The notes under the pieces were generated by a model. That model saw only the letters and a program-made list of their open reading frames with translations. It was not told the DNA's origin and did no database searches. Shown piece after piece: positions 16,664-25,560 of a DNA stretch of 64,000 nucleotides (position 1 is its first letter; each line of letters starts with the position of its first letter). The DNA is from Rhizobium anhuiense (GTDB lineage: Bacteria > Pseudomonadota > Alphaproteobacteria > Rhizobiales > Rhizobiaceae): assembly GCF_003985145.1 (NCBI RefSeq), contig NZ_ML133521.1:248001-312000 (forward strand). The letters run 5' to 3'. Both the position numbers and the translations under genes were made by a program.

Positions 16664-17071
16664 TTAGGCTCTCGCGAGCGACGTCTGCTTCGCGGCATTG
16701 TCGATTGCCAGGCGGCCAGGGCCGGCAAAGGCGAGATAAAGGAATACGAAGCAGAACAAGATGGCGGACTCGCCCATGTTGAGCGCCGGCCAGAAGCTTT
16801 GCGGCGCATGCGCCATCCAGTAAGCGGCCGCCATTTCGCCTGAAGCGATGAAGGCGGCGACGCGGGTGTAGTAGCCGACCGTCATCAGCAGGCCAGTGAT
16901 GACCTCGATTGCACCGGCGACGAGGATCATCGTCGGCAAAGGCGACGGTATGCCCGGGATGGCGGCCGGGAATTGAAAGAATTTCATCGTGGCATGTTCA
17001 AGGAACAGCAGCGCGGTGACGATCCGCAAAATGGCGAGGATATAAGGCGTCCACTTGGTCGTGTCTGGCAT
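16664..17071 (-). CDS. DoxX family membrane protein
   Basis: 135-aa integral membrane protein with four hydrophobic helices and DoxX-family landmarks (LFLEHATMKFFQFP, AGAIEVITGLLMTVGYYTR, GEMAAAYWMAH). DoxX proteins are quinone-linked or redox-associated membrane partners, often found with oxidoreductases of the stress response. AGGAG before ATG 17071. Third gene of the operon after the dioxygenase and glutaredoxin-like genes, 30 nt after the latter. Confidence 0.88.
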   Translation of the reverse strand: MPDTTKWTPYILAILRIVTALLFLEHATMKFFQFPAAIPGIPSPLPTMILVAGAIEVITGLLMTVGYYTRVAAFIASGEMAAAYWMAHAPQSFWPALNMGESAILFCFVFLYLAFAGPGRLAIDNAAKQTSLARA

Positions 17072-17101
17072 GGTATTTCTCCTGAATGATGGTTTTGATG
17101 T

Positions 17102-17476
17102 TCAAGCGGCGGCCGCCTTGAGCTCGATGTTCTCTTTCCAGAGATTCATCACGAGCTTCAGAGGGCCTTCGACATAGTTGGTGAATGCCGGCATGGAAGC
17201 CGGTTCGCGGCCGGCCTTTGCCGCCAGGAAGGCGACGATGTCATCCGACTCGGCAATGTAACGGCCGGGTTCGAGCCGGGCGGCGGGGAAGCTTATCTTG
17301 GCGAGATGTGGGCCGAGTTCGGCGCGCACGTCATCCTCCGCCGGCGATCCGGAGACAAATTCGCGGATCTCGACGTCTTCGTTCAAGCCTGCTTCGAGCA
17401 GGAACAGCCGGACCTTGAAGCAGAACGGGCAGTTCTGCTTGAAGTAGAGGATCGGTTTCAGGGTGTTGTCGGTCAT
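17102..17476 (-). CDS. Glutaredoxin / GST N-terminal-domain protein
   Basis: 124-aa thioredoxin-fold protein with a CPFC redox motif close to the N-terminus (YFKQNCPFCFKVR) and the GST-N style ESDDIVAFL segment (cis-proline region FPAARLEPGRYIAE). It lacks a GST C-terminal helical domain, so it acts more like a glutaredoxin. The start overlaps the dioxygenase stop by 4 nt (ATGA). With DoxX it may form a small redox or quinone-detoxification unit. Confidence 0.82.
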   Translation of the reverse strand: MTDNTLKPILYFKQNCPFCFKVRLFLLEAGLNEDVEIREFVSGSPAEDDVRAELGPHLAKISFPAARLEPGRYIAESDDIVAFLAAKAGREPASMPAFTNYVEGPLKLVMNLWKENIELKAAAA

Positions 17477-18330
17477 TGCAGATCTCCCTTGGAAAGGATG
17501 GGCCGTGGTGTTGCGCCGAAACGGAAGCTGGATGCGGTGAGCCCGCCGGCAAAGTCGGTCTGGTGATAGGTGACGGCGCCCGGTTCGCTCCCTGCGGCGC
17601 CGACCGCGACCATCAGCGGGATAAGATGATCTTCTCTTGGATGCGCGGCGCGGGCGAGCGGCGCCCGCTCCCAGTGTAACAACCGCTCGGCACGTTCTTC
17701 GGGCGGCGAACGGAGCAGGGTCTGATGGAGCCAGGCATCGAATTGCCGGGACGGCTCGCGTCCGCTGCCATCCTGGAAAGCCCTCAGATTGTGATAGCTG
17801 AGACCGCCGCCGATGATCAGCACGCCCTCGTCGCGCAACGGCGCCAGCGCCCGCCCGACCTTAAGGTGGACGGCGGGATCGTACCCGGCATGGATGGAGA
17901 GCTGGACCACGGGCATGTCTTCTTCGGGGTAGAGCGGCTGCATGATGCCGTAGGTGCCGTGATCGAAGCCTCGGGCGGGATCGAGCCAGGCGTCGATGCC
18001 GCCGGCCTGCAGCAATTGCTGGACATGCCGTGCGAGTTCGGGAGAGCCCGGAGCGCCATATTTTACGTGGTAGAGATATTCCGGGAAGCCGTAAAAGTCG
18101 TAGAGCATCCCCGGCCTTTCGCCGGAGGAGACAGCAAAGCCCTGCTCCTCCCAATGCGCCGAGACCATGAGGATCGCCTTGGGCGCATCGCCGAGTTCGG
18201 CCCGCATCTTGATCAGCGACTGCTCGAGCTTGTCGAAGTTGCGACGGAACTCGCCGCTCATATAGGGCCAGGGACCGCCGCCATGACTGACGAAATAGGT
18301 GGGAAGACGAAGACTGGTCACGGATTGCAT
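17473..18330 (-). CDS. DODA-type extradiol ring-cleavage dioxygenase family (YgiD-like)
   Basis: 285-aa non-haem iron/zinc protein of the LigB/DODA superfamily, which opens catechol rings or in YgiD acts on DOPA. Metal-ligand motifs are visible: SHGGGP at the start (His near residue 15), SAHWEEQG, DHGTYGIMQPLYP and the C-terminal NLRAF/HPREDHLIPL region. The ribosome site before ATG 18330 is weak. It is divergent from a LysR gene, the typical arrangement for an inducible aromatic or redox-stress gene. Confidence 0.88.
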   Translation of the reverse strand: MQSVTSLRLPTYFVSHGGGPWPYMSGEFRRNFDKLEQSLIKMRAELGDAPKAILMVSAHWEEQGFAVSSGERPGMLYDFYGFPEYLYHVKYGAPGSPELARHVQQLLQAGGIDAWLDPARGFDHGTYGIMQPLYPEEDMPVVQLSIHAGYDPAVHLKVGRALAPLRDEGVLIIGGGLSYHNLRAFQDGSGREPSRQFDAWLHQTLLRSPPEERAERLLHWERAPLARAAHPREDHLIPLMVAVGAAGSEPGAVTYHQTDFAGGLTASSFRFGATPRPILSKGDLQ

Positions 18331-18400
18331 TCTTTCGAAGCGATACTGGCATGGGACCAGGAAATCTGGTTTCGTCAGCCAAATTCGTCGTTTCGTGTCA

Positions 18401-18410
18401 ATTGATCAAT
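18401..18410. promoter_or_regulatory. Candidate LysR operator ATTGATCAAT
   Basis: Perfect 10-bp palindrome in the 122-bp region between the divergent dioxygenase and LysR genes. LysR proteins commonly bind such T/A-ended dyads between divergent promoters. Only one clear copy is present. Confidence 0.4.
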
Positions 18411-18452
18411 CACGCTTTCGTTGAGAGAACGTTTCCCTTATGTTGATAATCG

Positions 18453-19376
18453 ATGGATACGTTAACGAGCCTGCGCGTCTTCTGCACTGTGGCGGAATTG
18501 AAGAATTTCACGGCCGCCGCCGATCGTCTCGGTCTCTCGCCGGCCATGGCGAGCAAACATGTGATGCACTTGGAGAAACGGCTGGGAAGCCGGTTGCTCA
18601 ACCGTACCAGCCGCTCTGTCAGCATGACCGAGACCGGCACGCTCTATTTCAACCAGGCCAGGCTGTTGCTCGACGGCCTGGACGAGGTGGAAGACGCCGT
18701 CAGCAATGTCACGGTGACGCCGCGCGGGACCTTGAGGCTAAGTGTCCCGATGTGGTTTGCGAACACCCCGATTGCCCGCGTGATCGCCGAATATCATCAG
18801 CGCTATCCCGACGTGTGCTTCGACATGGATTTCAGCGGCCGGCTGGTCAATCTCGTCGACGAGGGCTTTGACCTGGCGCTCCGCGCCACGTCGCCCGACC
18901 GGCTCGATCCCGGCCTCATCGCGCGGCCGGTGATGGACGTCCCTTTTCATCTTGTCGCGTCCCCTGCCTATCTCACGCGCACCGGCCGGCCATCGAAAGT
19001 CGGCGACCTCAACGGGCATTCGATCTTGCTCTACAAAGGCATGAATTCCAGCGGCAGCATGACTCTCGACGGACCGAAGGGCCAGGCGACGGTGAAGTTC
19101 CGCCCCGTCATGCTGAGCGAAAACGAGATCATGCTGCACCTGGCCGCATTGGAGGGCATGGGTCTGGTCTTCCTGCCGGCGTGGATGACGCAGACCGATA
19201 TCGCCGAGGGCCGGCTGGAAGTGGTGCTCCCCGAAGAGGTGATGTTCAGCACGACCCTGCACGCCGTCTATCCCAGCAGGAAATATCTGTCCGCCAAGGT
19301 CCGCACCTTCATCGACTTCCTGGCTTCGCGAAAGAACCTCTGCTCTGAGACCGGCGAGAACCGGCCGACAGGCTGA
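18453..19376 (+). CDS. LysR-family transcriptional regulator
   Basis: 307 aa with an N-terminal winged helix (MDTLTSLRVFCTVAELKNF, recognition helix in LGLSPAMASKHVMHLEKRLG, then LLNRTSRSVSMTETG) and a C-terminal substrate-binding domain. It belongs to the AaeR/CrgA-like group regulating aromatic or quinone-response genes. Divergent from the DODA-GST-DoxX operon, which it probably controls. It converges with iolD, leaving only 6 bases between stops. Confidence 0.92.
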   Translation: MDTLTSLRVFCTVAELKNFTAAADRLGLSPAMASKHVMHLEKRLGSRLLNRTSRSVSMTETGTLYFNQARLLLDGLDEVEDAVSNVTVTPRGTLRLSVPMWFANTPIARVIAEYHQRYPDVCFDMDFSGRLVNLVDEGFDLALRATSPDRLDPGLIARPVMDVPFHLVASPAYLTRTGRPSKVGDLNGHSILLYKGMNSSGSMTLDGPKGQATVKFRPVMLSENEIMLHLAALEGMGLVFLPAWMTQTDIAEGRLEVVLPEEVMFSTTLHAVYPSRKYLSAKVRTFIDFLASRKNLCSETGENRPTG

Positions 19377-19382
19377 CCTGCA

Positions 19383-21218
19383 TCAATCGAACACGCGTTG
19401 ATTGGCGGCATTCTCGGTGTAACGCGCGCGGGCTCGCTCGAGCCGCTCCGGGCCGCCGACCTGCGGAACGGCGACATCCCACCAATGGCCGCCTGCGTCG
19501 CTTCCAGGAACCGCATCGGTGTCGATCACCAGAACGCTCGGAATGTTCCGCCCCCGCGCGGCGGCGATGCGTGCCTCGAGTTCGGCGATCGACCCTATCT
19601 TTTCGGCACGGGCGCCCATCGAGGCGGCGTGCGCGACAAAGTCGATCTCGGGCTGCACATCGACATTGCAGTCCTTGTACATGTTGTTGAACTCGGCGCC
19701 GCCGCACTCGATCTGGAGACGGTTGATGCAGCCGTAGCCGCGATTGTCGGTCAACACGACGGTGAACGGCACCCGCCGCATGACGGCGGTGGCGAGTTCC
19801 GAATTGGCCATCATGTAGGAACCGTCGCCGACGAAGCAGATGACGTCCTTGTCGGGGCGCGCGAGCTTGATGCCCATGGCGCCTGCCACTTCGTAACCCA
19901 TGCAGGAGAAACCATATTCCATGTGGTATCCGCCCTTGGCGGACTGCCACAGCACCTGCAGTGCGCCCGGCATGGTGCCGGCCGCGCACATGACCACGGA
20001 GGTTTCCGTCGCCGCCCGCTGCACGGCGCCGATGACCTGTGCGTCGGTGGGCAGGTTTCCAGGCCCGTCCGTATCCGGTGCCGCCGTCACGCGCTCGACC
20101 GTTCTATGCCAATCGGTCCTGCTCCCGGCGTCGACGTCGGGCCCGCGATAGGCCTCGAGAGCTGCGGACAAGCGCGTGAGCGCGATCCGGGCATCGCCGA
20201 CGCAGGGCAATGCCGAATGCTTGGTCGCGTCGTATCCGGCAAGGTTGATCGAGGCGAGCCGCCGCGTGGGATTGCGGAAAAGCGCCCAGCTGCCGGTGGT
20301 GAAATCCTGGAAACGCGTGCCGATGCCGATCACGAGATCCGCTTCGGCGCAAAGGGCGTTGGCCGACGCCGATCCGGTCACGCCAGGCGACCCGAAATTC
20401 AGCGGGTGCTCCCAGCTGTTGGCGCCCTTCCCGGCTTGCGTTTCGACAAAGGGGATATGGTGCTTCTCCGCGAATGCGGCGAGCTCGGCCTCGGCCTCAG
20501 AATAGATGACGCCGCCGCCTGATATGATGACTGGCCTGCGCGCAGCCCGGATGGCGTCGGCAAGATCTTCGACCTCCCGCGGGTCCGGTTCGGGACGGCG
20601 GATGCGCCAAGCTTTCGGTTCGAAAAATGCTTCCGGGTAGTCGTAGAGTTCTGCCTGCACATCCTGGCAGAATGCCAGCGTGACCGGGCCGCAACTGCCC
20701 GGATCGGTCATGACCGCCAGGGCGCGCGGCAGGCAGGTCAGGAGATGCTCGGGACGGGCGATCCGGTCGAAATAGGCCGAGACCGGCCGGAAGCAGTCAT
20801 TGACGCTGACGGTTCCGTCGTTGATGTCCTCGATCTGCTGCAGCACCGGCTCGGGGCGGCGGTTGGCAAAGATGTCGCCGGGTATGAACAGCACGGGCAG
20901 TCTGTTGACATGGGCAAGCGCACAGGCCGTGATCAGATTGGTGGCGCCCGGGCCGATCGAGGACGTCACCGCCTGGGCGCGCCTGCGCTTCAGGGTCTTC
21001 GAATAAGCGATCGCCGCATGCGCCATGGTCTGTTCGTTCTGGCCGCGCCAAGTGGGAAGGGCATCGCCGATCCCATGCAGGGCCTCTCCGATACCGGCCA
21101 CGTTGCCGTGACCGAAGATCGCCCAGACGCCTTCGATGAAGCGCTCGCCATCCTCCGTCATCTGCACCGAAAGCCATTTCACCATGGCCTGCGCCGCAGT
21201 CAGTCGTATCGTTCTCAT
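19383..21218 (-). CDS. iolD: 3D-(3,5/4)-trihydroxycyclohexane-1,2-dione hydrolase
   Basis: ThDP-dependent ring-opening enzyme of inositol catabolism, converting trihydroxycyclohexane-1,2-dione to 5-deoxy-glucuronate. The 611-aa protein has the three-domain acetolactate-synthase-like build: N-terminal PYR domain with the catalytic-glutamate region (GNVAGIGEALHGI, SSIGPGATNLITACALAH), central domain, and the C-terminal PP domain with the ThDP/Mg motif GDGSYMMANSELATAVMRR...N. Its ATG overlaps the iolC stop (ATGA). Last gene of the long minus-strand operon. iolB, iolE, iolG and iolA are absent here and must be encoded elsewhere or be replaced by neighbours. Confidence 0.95.
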   Translation of the reverse strand: MRTIRLTAAQAMVKWLSVQMTEDGERFIEGVWAIFGHGNVAGIGEALHGIGDALPTWRGQNEQTMAHAAIAYSKTLKRRRAQAVTSSIGPGATNLITACALAHVNRLPVLFIPGDIFANRRPEPVLQQIEDINDGTVSVNDCFRPVSAYFDRIARPEHLLTCLPRALAVMTDPGSCGPVTLAFCQDVQAELYDYPEAFFEPKAWRIRRPEPDPREVEDLADAIRAARRPVIISGGGVIYSEAEAELAAFAEKHHIPFVETQAGKGANSWEHPLNFGSPGVTGSASANALCAEADLVIGIGTRFQDFTTGSWALFRNPTRRLASINLAGYDATKHSALPCVGDARIALTRLSAALEAYRGPDVDAGSRTDWHRTVERVTAAPDTDGPGNLPTDAQVIGAVQRAATETSVVMCAAGTMPGALQVLWQSAKGGYHMEYGFSCMGYEVAGAMGIKLARPDKDVICFVGDGSYMMANSELATAVMRRVPFTVVLTDNRGYGCINRLQIECGGAEFNNMYKDCNVDVQPEIDFVAHAASMGARAEKIGSIAELEARIAAARGRNIPSVLVIDTDAVPGSDAGGHWWDVAVPQVGGPERLERARARYTENAANQRVFD

Positions 21219-23128
21219 TCTGCTGCCTCCTGTACGCGCGCCCGTGCGCCGTCCCAGACCGCGCAGAGCCTGGAGTATCGTGTCGCCATCTCCTCGACGG
21301 CCTCTTCGTCACCGATCGTGCCTTCGAACCAGCCGCGGGCGACCGAGCCGAAGATCGTCCGGCCGACGGCAAATCCCTTGACGAGCGGGAAGCGCGCGGC
21401 AACTTCGAAGCTCGCCTTCAAGAGGTCCTCCGGCGCATCCAGGCCGAGGACGACGATCCCTCTGGTATGACGATCGTTTTCCTCGATGGCGGCGCAGACC
21501 CGCGCCCATGATTCGGGTTCGTCCAGCGGCTCGAGCTTCCACCAATCGGGATAAATGCCTTCGGCATAGAAGCGGCGGATCAGTATCGCGGTCGTATCCG
21601 TGGTGACGCTAGCGACCTTAGAGGGGATGACCTCAAGCAGGAATTCCAACCTGTTGCGGCGCGACGCCACGTAAAGCCGCCGCACTTCCGCCAGTTGCCG
21701 GTCCCAGGTCGCATCGTCGTCATCAGGGTGGCAGAAACAGAGCACCTTGACGACGTTCTCGCGCGCCCATTCCGAAAGTCCCCCGCAATCGGGACCGAGC
21801 GACGGCTCCAGGCTAAGCGGCCGCGACCCCGGCCATTCGCAGGGTCTGCCGATCCACAGGCCGGTCCCGGAGGCGGCATGGAGCGCGCGCCGGCCGATCC
21901 GGTCGTCGCAGAGGACCCCGTAGCCGGATCGCCCCTTCTGCACTGCCAGGGCGGCCTGAAGGCAGAGTTCCTTGAAGGCGCCGCCCTTCGACGGCGTGTA
22001 ACCCGTCATGCTTTCGAGCTGCATCCGGTGATCGAAGGCGAAGACGCGCATCTCGGACCAGTCGCCATGCCGGTTGGTCGACCAGTGTAGCTGCTCCAGC
22101 GCGGCATCATTGCGCAGGTCGGGGCGCGTCATGCCGCGCTTAAGGAAGAAATTCAGCTCCTGAAGTGACGGATAGGCCGGCGTGCAGCCGTGACGGGAGA
22201 CGGCAAAAGCGCCGCAGGCATTGGCGTATCGGAGTGCGGTCGGCCAATCCTCGCCGTCAAGCCAGCCTTTCAGCAGCCCGGCGAAAAAACCGTCTCCGGC
22301 GCCGAGAACGTTGAAGACTTCGACCGGGAAACCTTCGCCTGAAATGCCCTCGTCGAGATTATCCGATATCGCATCTTCGAATGCGACCGCTCCCTTGGCG
22401 CCGCGTTTGCAGACGAGCGTCGCCGCGGTGACGGCGCGCACGGTCCTGAGCGCCGCCACGGTATCGGTCGTCCCGCCGGCGATGTGGAATTCTTCCTCGG
22501 TTCCGACGATCAAATCGAACAGATGAAGCGTCGCCTGCAGTTTTTCGGTCACCTGCCCACTTGCCACATAGCGGCTTTCCCCCTCGCCATGACCGGCCAC
22601 ACCCCAAAGGTTCGGACGATAGTCGATGTCGAGAGCCGTCCGGGCGCCATGCTTGCGAGCAAAGGCGAGCGCCTTCAGCACGGCGGCTTCCGTGCGCGGA
22701 TGCGACAGATGTGTTCCCGTCACCAACACCGAGCGGGCGCTGGCAACGAAGGCCTCGTCGATATCCTCCTCGCAAAGCGCCATGTCGGCGCAGTTTTCCC
22801 GGTAGAATATCAGCGGGAACCGTTCCTCGTCGCGGATGCCGAGGATGACGAGTGCCGTCAGGCGCTCGGGATCGGTCACCACACCCCTACCGTCGACACC
22901 ATGTCGGGCAAGCTCCTCGCGGATGAACCGGCCCATATGCTCATCGCCCACCCGGGAGATCAGCGCCGAGTTGAGGCCCAGTCGCGCCGTGCCGCAGGCG
23001 ATGTTGGTCGGACTGCCGCCGATATATTTTTCGAACGATCCCATATCCTCCAGCCGTCCTCCGACCTGTGCGCCATAGAGGTCGACGCCGGCTCGCCCGA
23101 TCGTGATCACGTCCAATGTCTTGGTCAT
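21215..23128 (-). CDS. iolC: 5-dehydro-2-deoxygluconokinase fused to a DUF2090 domain
   Basis: 637 aa in two parts. Residues 1 to about 320 are a PfkB/ribokinase kinase (IGRAGVDLYG and GSPTNIACGTARLG near the start; the ATP/catalytic motif NVLGAGDGFFAGLL near 280) that phosphorylates 2-deoxy-5-keto-gluconate. Residues from about 330 to the end are DUF2090, an aldolase-like domain thought to take over the IolJ step. This fused form is usual in rhizobia. GAGGA precedes ATG 23128. It follows the isomerase gene by 120 nt with a strong hairpin in between. Confidence 0.95.
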   Translation of the reverse strand: MTKTLDVITIGRAGVDLYGAQVGGRLEDMGSFEKYIGGSPTNIACGTARLGLNSALISRVGDEHMGRFIREELARHGVDGRGVVTDPERLTALVILGIRDEERFPLIFYRENCADMALCEEDIDEAFVASARSVLVTGTHLSHPRTEAAVLKALAFARKHGARTALDIDYRPNLWGVAGHGEGESRYVASGQVTEKLQATLHLFDLIVGTEEEFHIAGGTTDTVAALRTVRAVTAATLVCKRGAKGAVAFEDAISDNLDEGISGEGFPVEVFNVLGAGDGFFAGLLKGWLDGEDWPTALRYANACGAFAVSRHGCTPAYPSLQELNFFLKRGMTRPDLRNDAALEQLHWSTNRHGDWSEMRVFAFDHRMQLESMTGYTPSKGGAFKELCLQAALAVQKGRSGYGVLCDDRIGRRALHAASGTGLWIGRPCEWPGSRPLSLEPSLGPDCGGLSEWARENVVKVLCFCHPDDDDATWDRQLAEVRRLYVASRRNRLEFLLEVIPSKVASVTTDTTAILIRRFYAEGIYPDWWKLEPLDEPESWARVCAAIEENDRHTRGIVVLGLDAPEDLLKASFEVAARFPLVKGFAVGRTIFGSVARGWFEGTIGDEEAVEEMATRYSRLCAVWDGARARVQEAAE

Positions 23129-23217
23129 GTCGGTTTCCTCGCAGTCCTATTGAAATCTGTCTTGGTGATCGGTTTGGGCATCGCCGGCCTCTTCGCAGCA
23201 AACGACGAATGCAGGGG

Positions 23218-23242
23218 GGCGCGGGCGAATGTCGCCCGCGCC
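23218..23242 (-). other. Intercistronic hairpin between isomerase gene and iolC
   Basis: Perfect 11-bp stem (GGCGCGGGCGA and TCGCCCGCGCC) with a 3-base loop, 6 bases after the isomerase stop on the minus strand. No U-run follows, so it more likely slows decay or processes the mRNA than terminates it. Confidence 0.6.
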
Positions 23243-23248
23243 TGCCCA

Positions 23249-24190
23249 TCAGCGGCTGATCGTTGCCTGCAGCGCATCGATGGAGGACTGGATGCCGGCC
23301 TCGGTCGACATGGTGAAGTCTTCCATTTCCAGGCTGACCCAACCGTTGTAACCGACCATGCGGACGACGGAGAAGAATTCCTTCCACCACTGCAGATCAT
23401 GTCCGGCACCGACGGCAACGTAGTTCCAGGTGCGGTTGGCGACATCAGTGACGTCCTTGAGTTCAAGGAGACCGTTGACATCGGCAAGCCCGCGTTCGAT
23501 GCGCGTGTCCTTGCCATGGCAATGGTGGATTGCGTTTCCAAGCGCCCGGGCGGAGGCGATCGGGTCGGCACCCTTCCAGAACAGGTGACTGGCGTCGAGG
23601 TTCATGCCGACGGTCGGGCCGACCTCGTTGCGCAGACGGAACAGAGTCTCGGGGTTCCAGACGAGCATGGCCGAGAAGTTTTCCAGCGCATACTTCTCGA
23701 CGCCCACTTCCTTGGCAAGCTTCACGAGATCATGCCAGAGTGGGAATGCGCGGTCCTCCCACTGGTAGCGATCGCGCTCGGGCATCTCCTCCGGCCAGCT
23801 TTTCGTGTAGACCAGCCAGTTCGGAACCATGTCGCCGGGTGCGGCTTCCGGCAGTCCGGACATGGTGACGATGGTCTTCACGCCGATTTCACCGGCGAGA
23901 CGGATCGTCTGCTCCATCTCCTTGCGGTGGCGCTTGCCCATGTCACCCGGATCGAGCGGGTTGGCCGAGCAATTGAGGGCAGCGATTTCCAGGCCCCGCG
24001 CTTCAATTTCCTTGAGCTTCGTCTTCAAGAGACCCTTGTCGGCAAGCAGCTCGTCGGCGCGGAAATGCGGCGCACGAGACCAGCCGCCGCCGGTCATCTC
24101 GATGCCTTCGACACCCAGTTTGACGCATTTGTCGAGCATGTCGGTGAAGGAAAGGTCGCCCATCACGTCGGTGCAGATCGATAGTTTCAT
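23249..24190 (-). CDS. Sugar phosphate isomerase/epimerase-like TIM-barrel protein
   Basis: 313-aa AP_endonuc_2-type barrel. Metal ligands typical of the family are in place: Glu in YALENFSAM, Asp/His in MNLDASHLFW, His in IHHCHGKD and Glu in VSLEMEDF. Such proteins isomerise, epimerise or dehydrate keto-sugars and inososes; the IolE dehydratase and IolI isomerase share this fold. Lying just before iolC-iolD, it could supply the dehydratase or an isomerase step for the imported cyclitol. Which of these it does cannot be decided from sequence alone. Confidence 0.85.
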   Translation of the reverse strand: MKLSICTDVMGDLSFTDMLDKCVKLGVEGIEMTGGGWSRAPHFRADELLADKGLLKTKLKEIEARGLEIAALNCSANPLDPGDMGKRHRKEMEQTIRLAGEIGVKTIVTMSGLPEAAPGDMVPNWLVYTKSWPEEMPERDRYQWEDRAFPLWHDLVKLAKEVGVEKYALENFSAMLVWNPETLFRLRNEVGPTVGMNLDASHLFWKGADPIASARALGNAIHHCHGKDTRIERGLADVNGLLELKDVTDVANRTWNYVAVGAGHDLQWWKEFFSVVRMVGYNGWVSLEMEDFTMSTEAGIQSSIDALQATISR

Positions 24191-24268
24191 GTCATTGTCT
24201 TTCTAAAAGCGGGGTTGGGGACGCGCCTGGGAGGAGGATGGAGGAGATCCGGCACGTCCCCTGGTTGA

Positions 24269-25441
24269 TCAATTGAACTCGACCCAAGCCGAACCTGCGT
24301 CTGCCGAGCGGACGCAGTTTTCAAGCCAGCGCACACCTTCGGTGCCGGCTTCGATGCCGGGATAATGATGGTTCTTGAGGAAGGCCTCGTCGCCGCGGCG
24401 TTTTGCGTCGATCGCCTGGGCGATCCAGAGGTAGATGTTCGCCCAGCTGTCACCGAGGCCCTCGGTATGCAGCGCGCCCATGCGATCGCAGGCGAGGCTT
24501 TCCTCTTCGAGGTAGGGCATGCCGTGGTGCAGGGTGCGGTTCGGTTCGCCCTGCACTTCGTAAATCAGCTGATCGGGATGGGAATCGGACCATTCGATCG
24601 AGGCCTTGGAACCGACGAAACGGTAGCGCTGCGAACCCATATTGCCGGCATTCACCGAGGACACCCAAAGACGGCCCCGGGCGCCGTTGTCGTAATGCAT
24701 GAGAACGGTCGCGTGGTCTTCGAGCGGCGCACGGGTCGGAATGAAGGCCTTGCGGTCGCAGAGCAGCTTTTCGATCTTCATATGCGGCAGCACCACTTCG
24801 GAGAGATAGTAGAGGTGCGTGCCGATATCGCCGAGAACGAAGGTCGGACCGGCGGTCTTGGGATTGGTGCGCCACTTCACGGCTTCGCCGGCGCCGATAT
24901 CGTCGCCCGCGTTGAAGCCGTGGGTATATTGCATGTCGACAATTCTTATATCGCCGAGCATGCCCTTCTTGACCATCGCCGCCATCTGATGAACCAGCGG
25001 ATGGCCGGTGAAGCCGTAGGTGACGCCGACGATCAGGCCCTTCTTTTCGGCGAGTCTCGCGACCTCGTCACATTCGGCGACGGTGAAGAACAGCGGCTTT
25101 TCGCAGATCACATGAAGGCCGGCTTCGAGGCATGCCTTGGTGATCTCGTAATGGGTGAAGTTCGGGGTGGCGATCGAGACAACCTCGACACCGTCCTCGC
25201 GTCCGGCCTCCTTGGCGAGCAACTCCTTATAGTCATCGTAGCACCGGTCGGCGGCGACGCCGAGCTTCGTGCCGAAGTCGCGCCCGCGCTCGGCGTCGAG
25301 ATCGAAGGCGCCGCAGACGAGCCGGTATGTGCCATCGCGCTGGGCGCCGGTTCTGTGCTTGTAGCCCACCTGCCCGGTGCGGCCGCCGCCGACCATGCCC
25401 CAGCGCAGCGGGCGCTCGATGGTTCTTTCTCCGTTGATCAT
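24269..25441 (-). CDS. Gfo/Idh/MocA family NAD(P)-dependent oxidoreductase
   Basis: 390-aa dehydrogenase with a Rossmann N-terminus (RWGMVGGGRTGQVGYKHR), the conserved EKP motif (CEKPLFF, near residue 115) and the C-terminal GFO_IDH_MocA barrel with DIGTHLYYLSE. Inositol dehydrogenases belong to this family, so oxidation of a cyclitol or its epimer is the expected activity. ATG 25441 with GGAAGGA is chosen over an upstream TTG-type extension to 25519. It sits between two isomerase genes in the cyclitol operon. Confidence 0.9.
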   Translation of the reverse strand: MINGERTIERPLRWGMVGGGRTGQVGYKHRTGAQRDGTYRLVCGAFDLDAERGRDFGTKLGVAADRCYDDYKELLAKEAGREDGVEVVSIATPNFTHYEITKACLEAGLHVICEKPLFFTVAECDEVARLAEKKGLIVGVTYGFTGHPLVHQMAAMVKKGMLGDIRIVDMQYTHGFNAGDDIGAGEAVKWRTNPKTAGPTFVLGDIGTHLYYLSEVVLPHMKIEKLLCDRKAFIPTRAPLEDHATVLMHYDNGARGRLWVSSVNAGNMGSQRYRFVGSKASIEWSDSHPDQLIYEVQGEPNRTLHHGMPYLEEESLACDRMGALHTEGLGDSWANIYLWIAQAIDAKRRGDEAFLKNHHYPGIEAGTEGVRWLENCVRSADAGSAWVEFN

Positions 25442-25560
25442 CTTCTGTCCTTCCAGGAATGAATGTCTGTGATGTTTGAGCGTTCTGGGCAGAACCCCGG
25501 TCGCGGTCGCTCGCGCCAATCACCTGGCTGCATCGCGAAGCGCTGGAGGGGCATCGCGCG

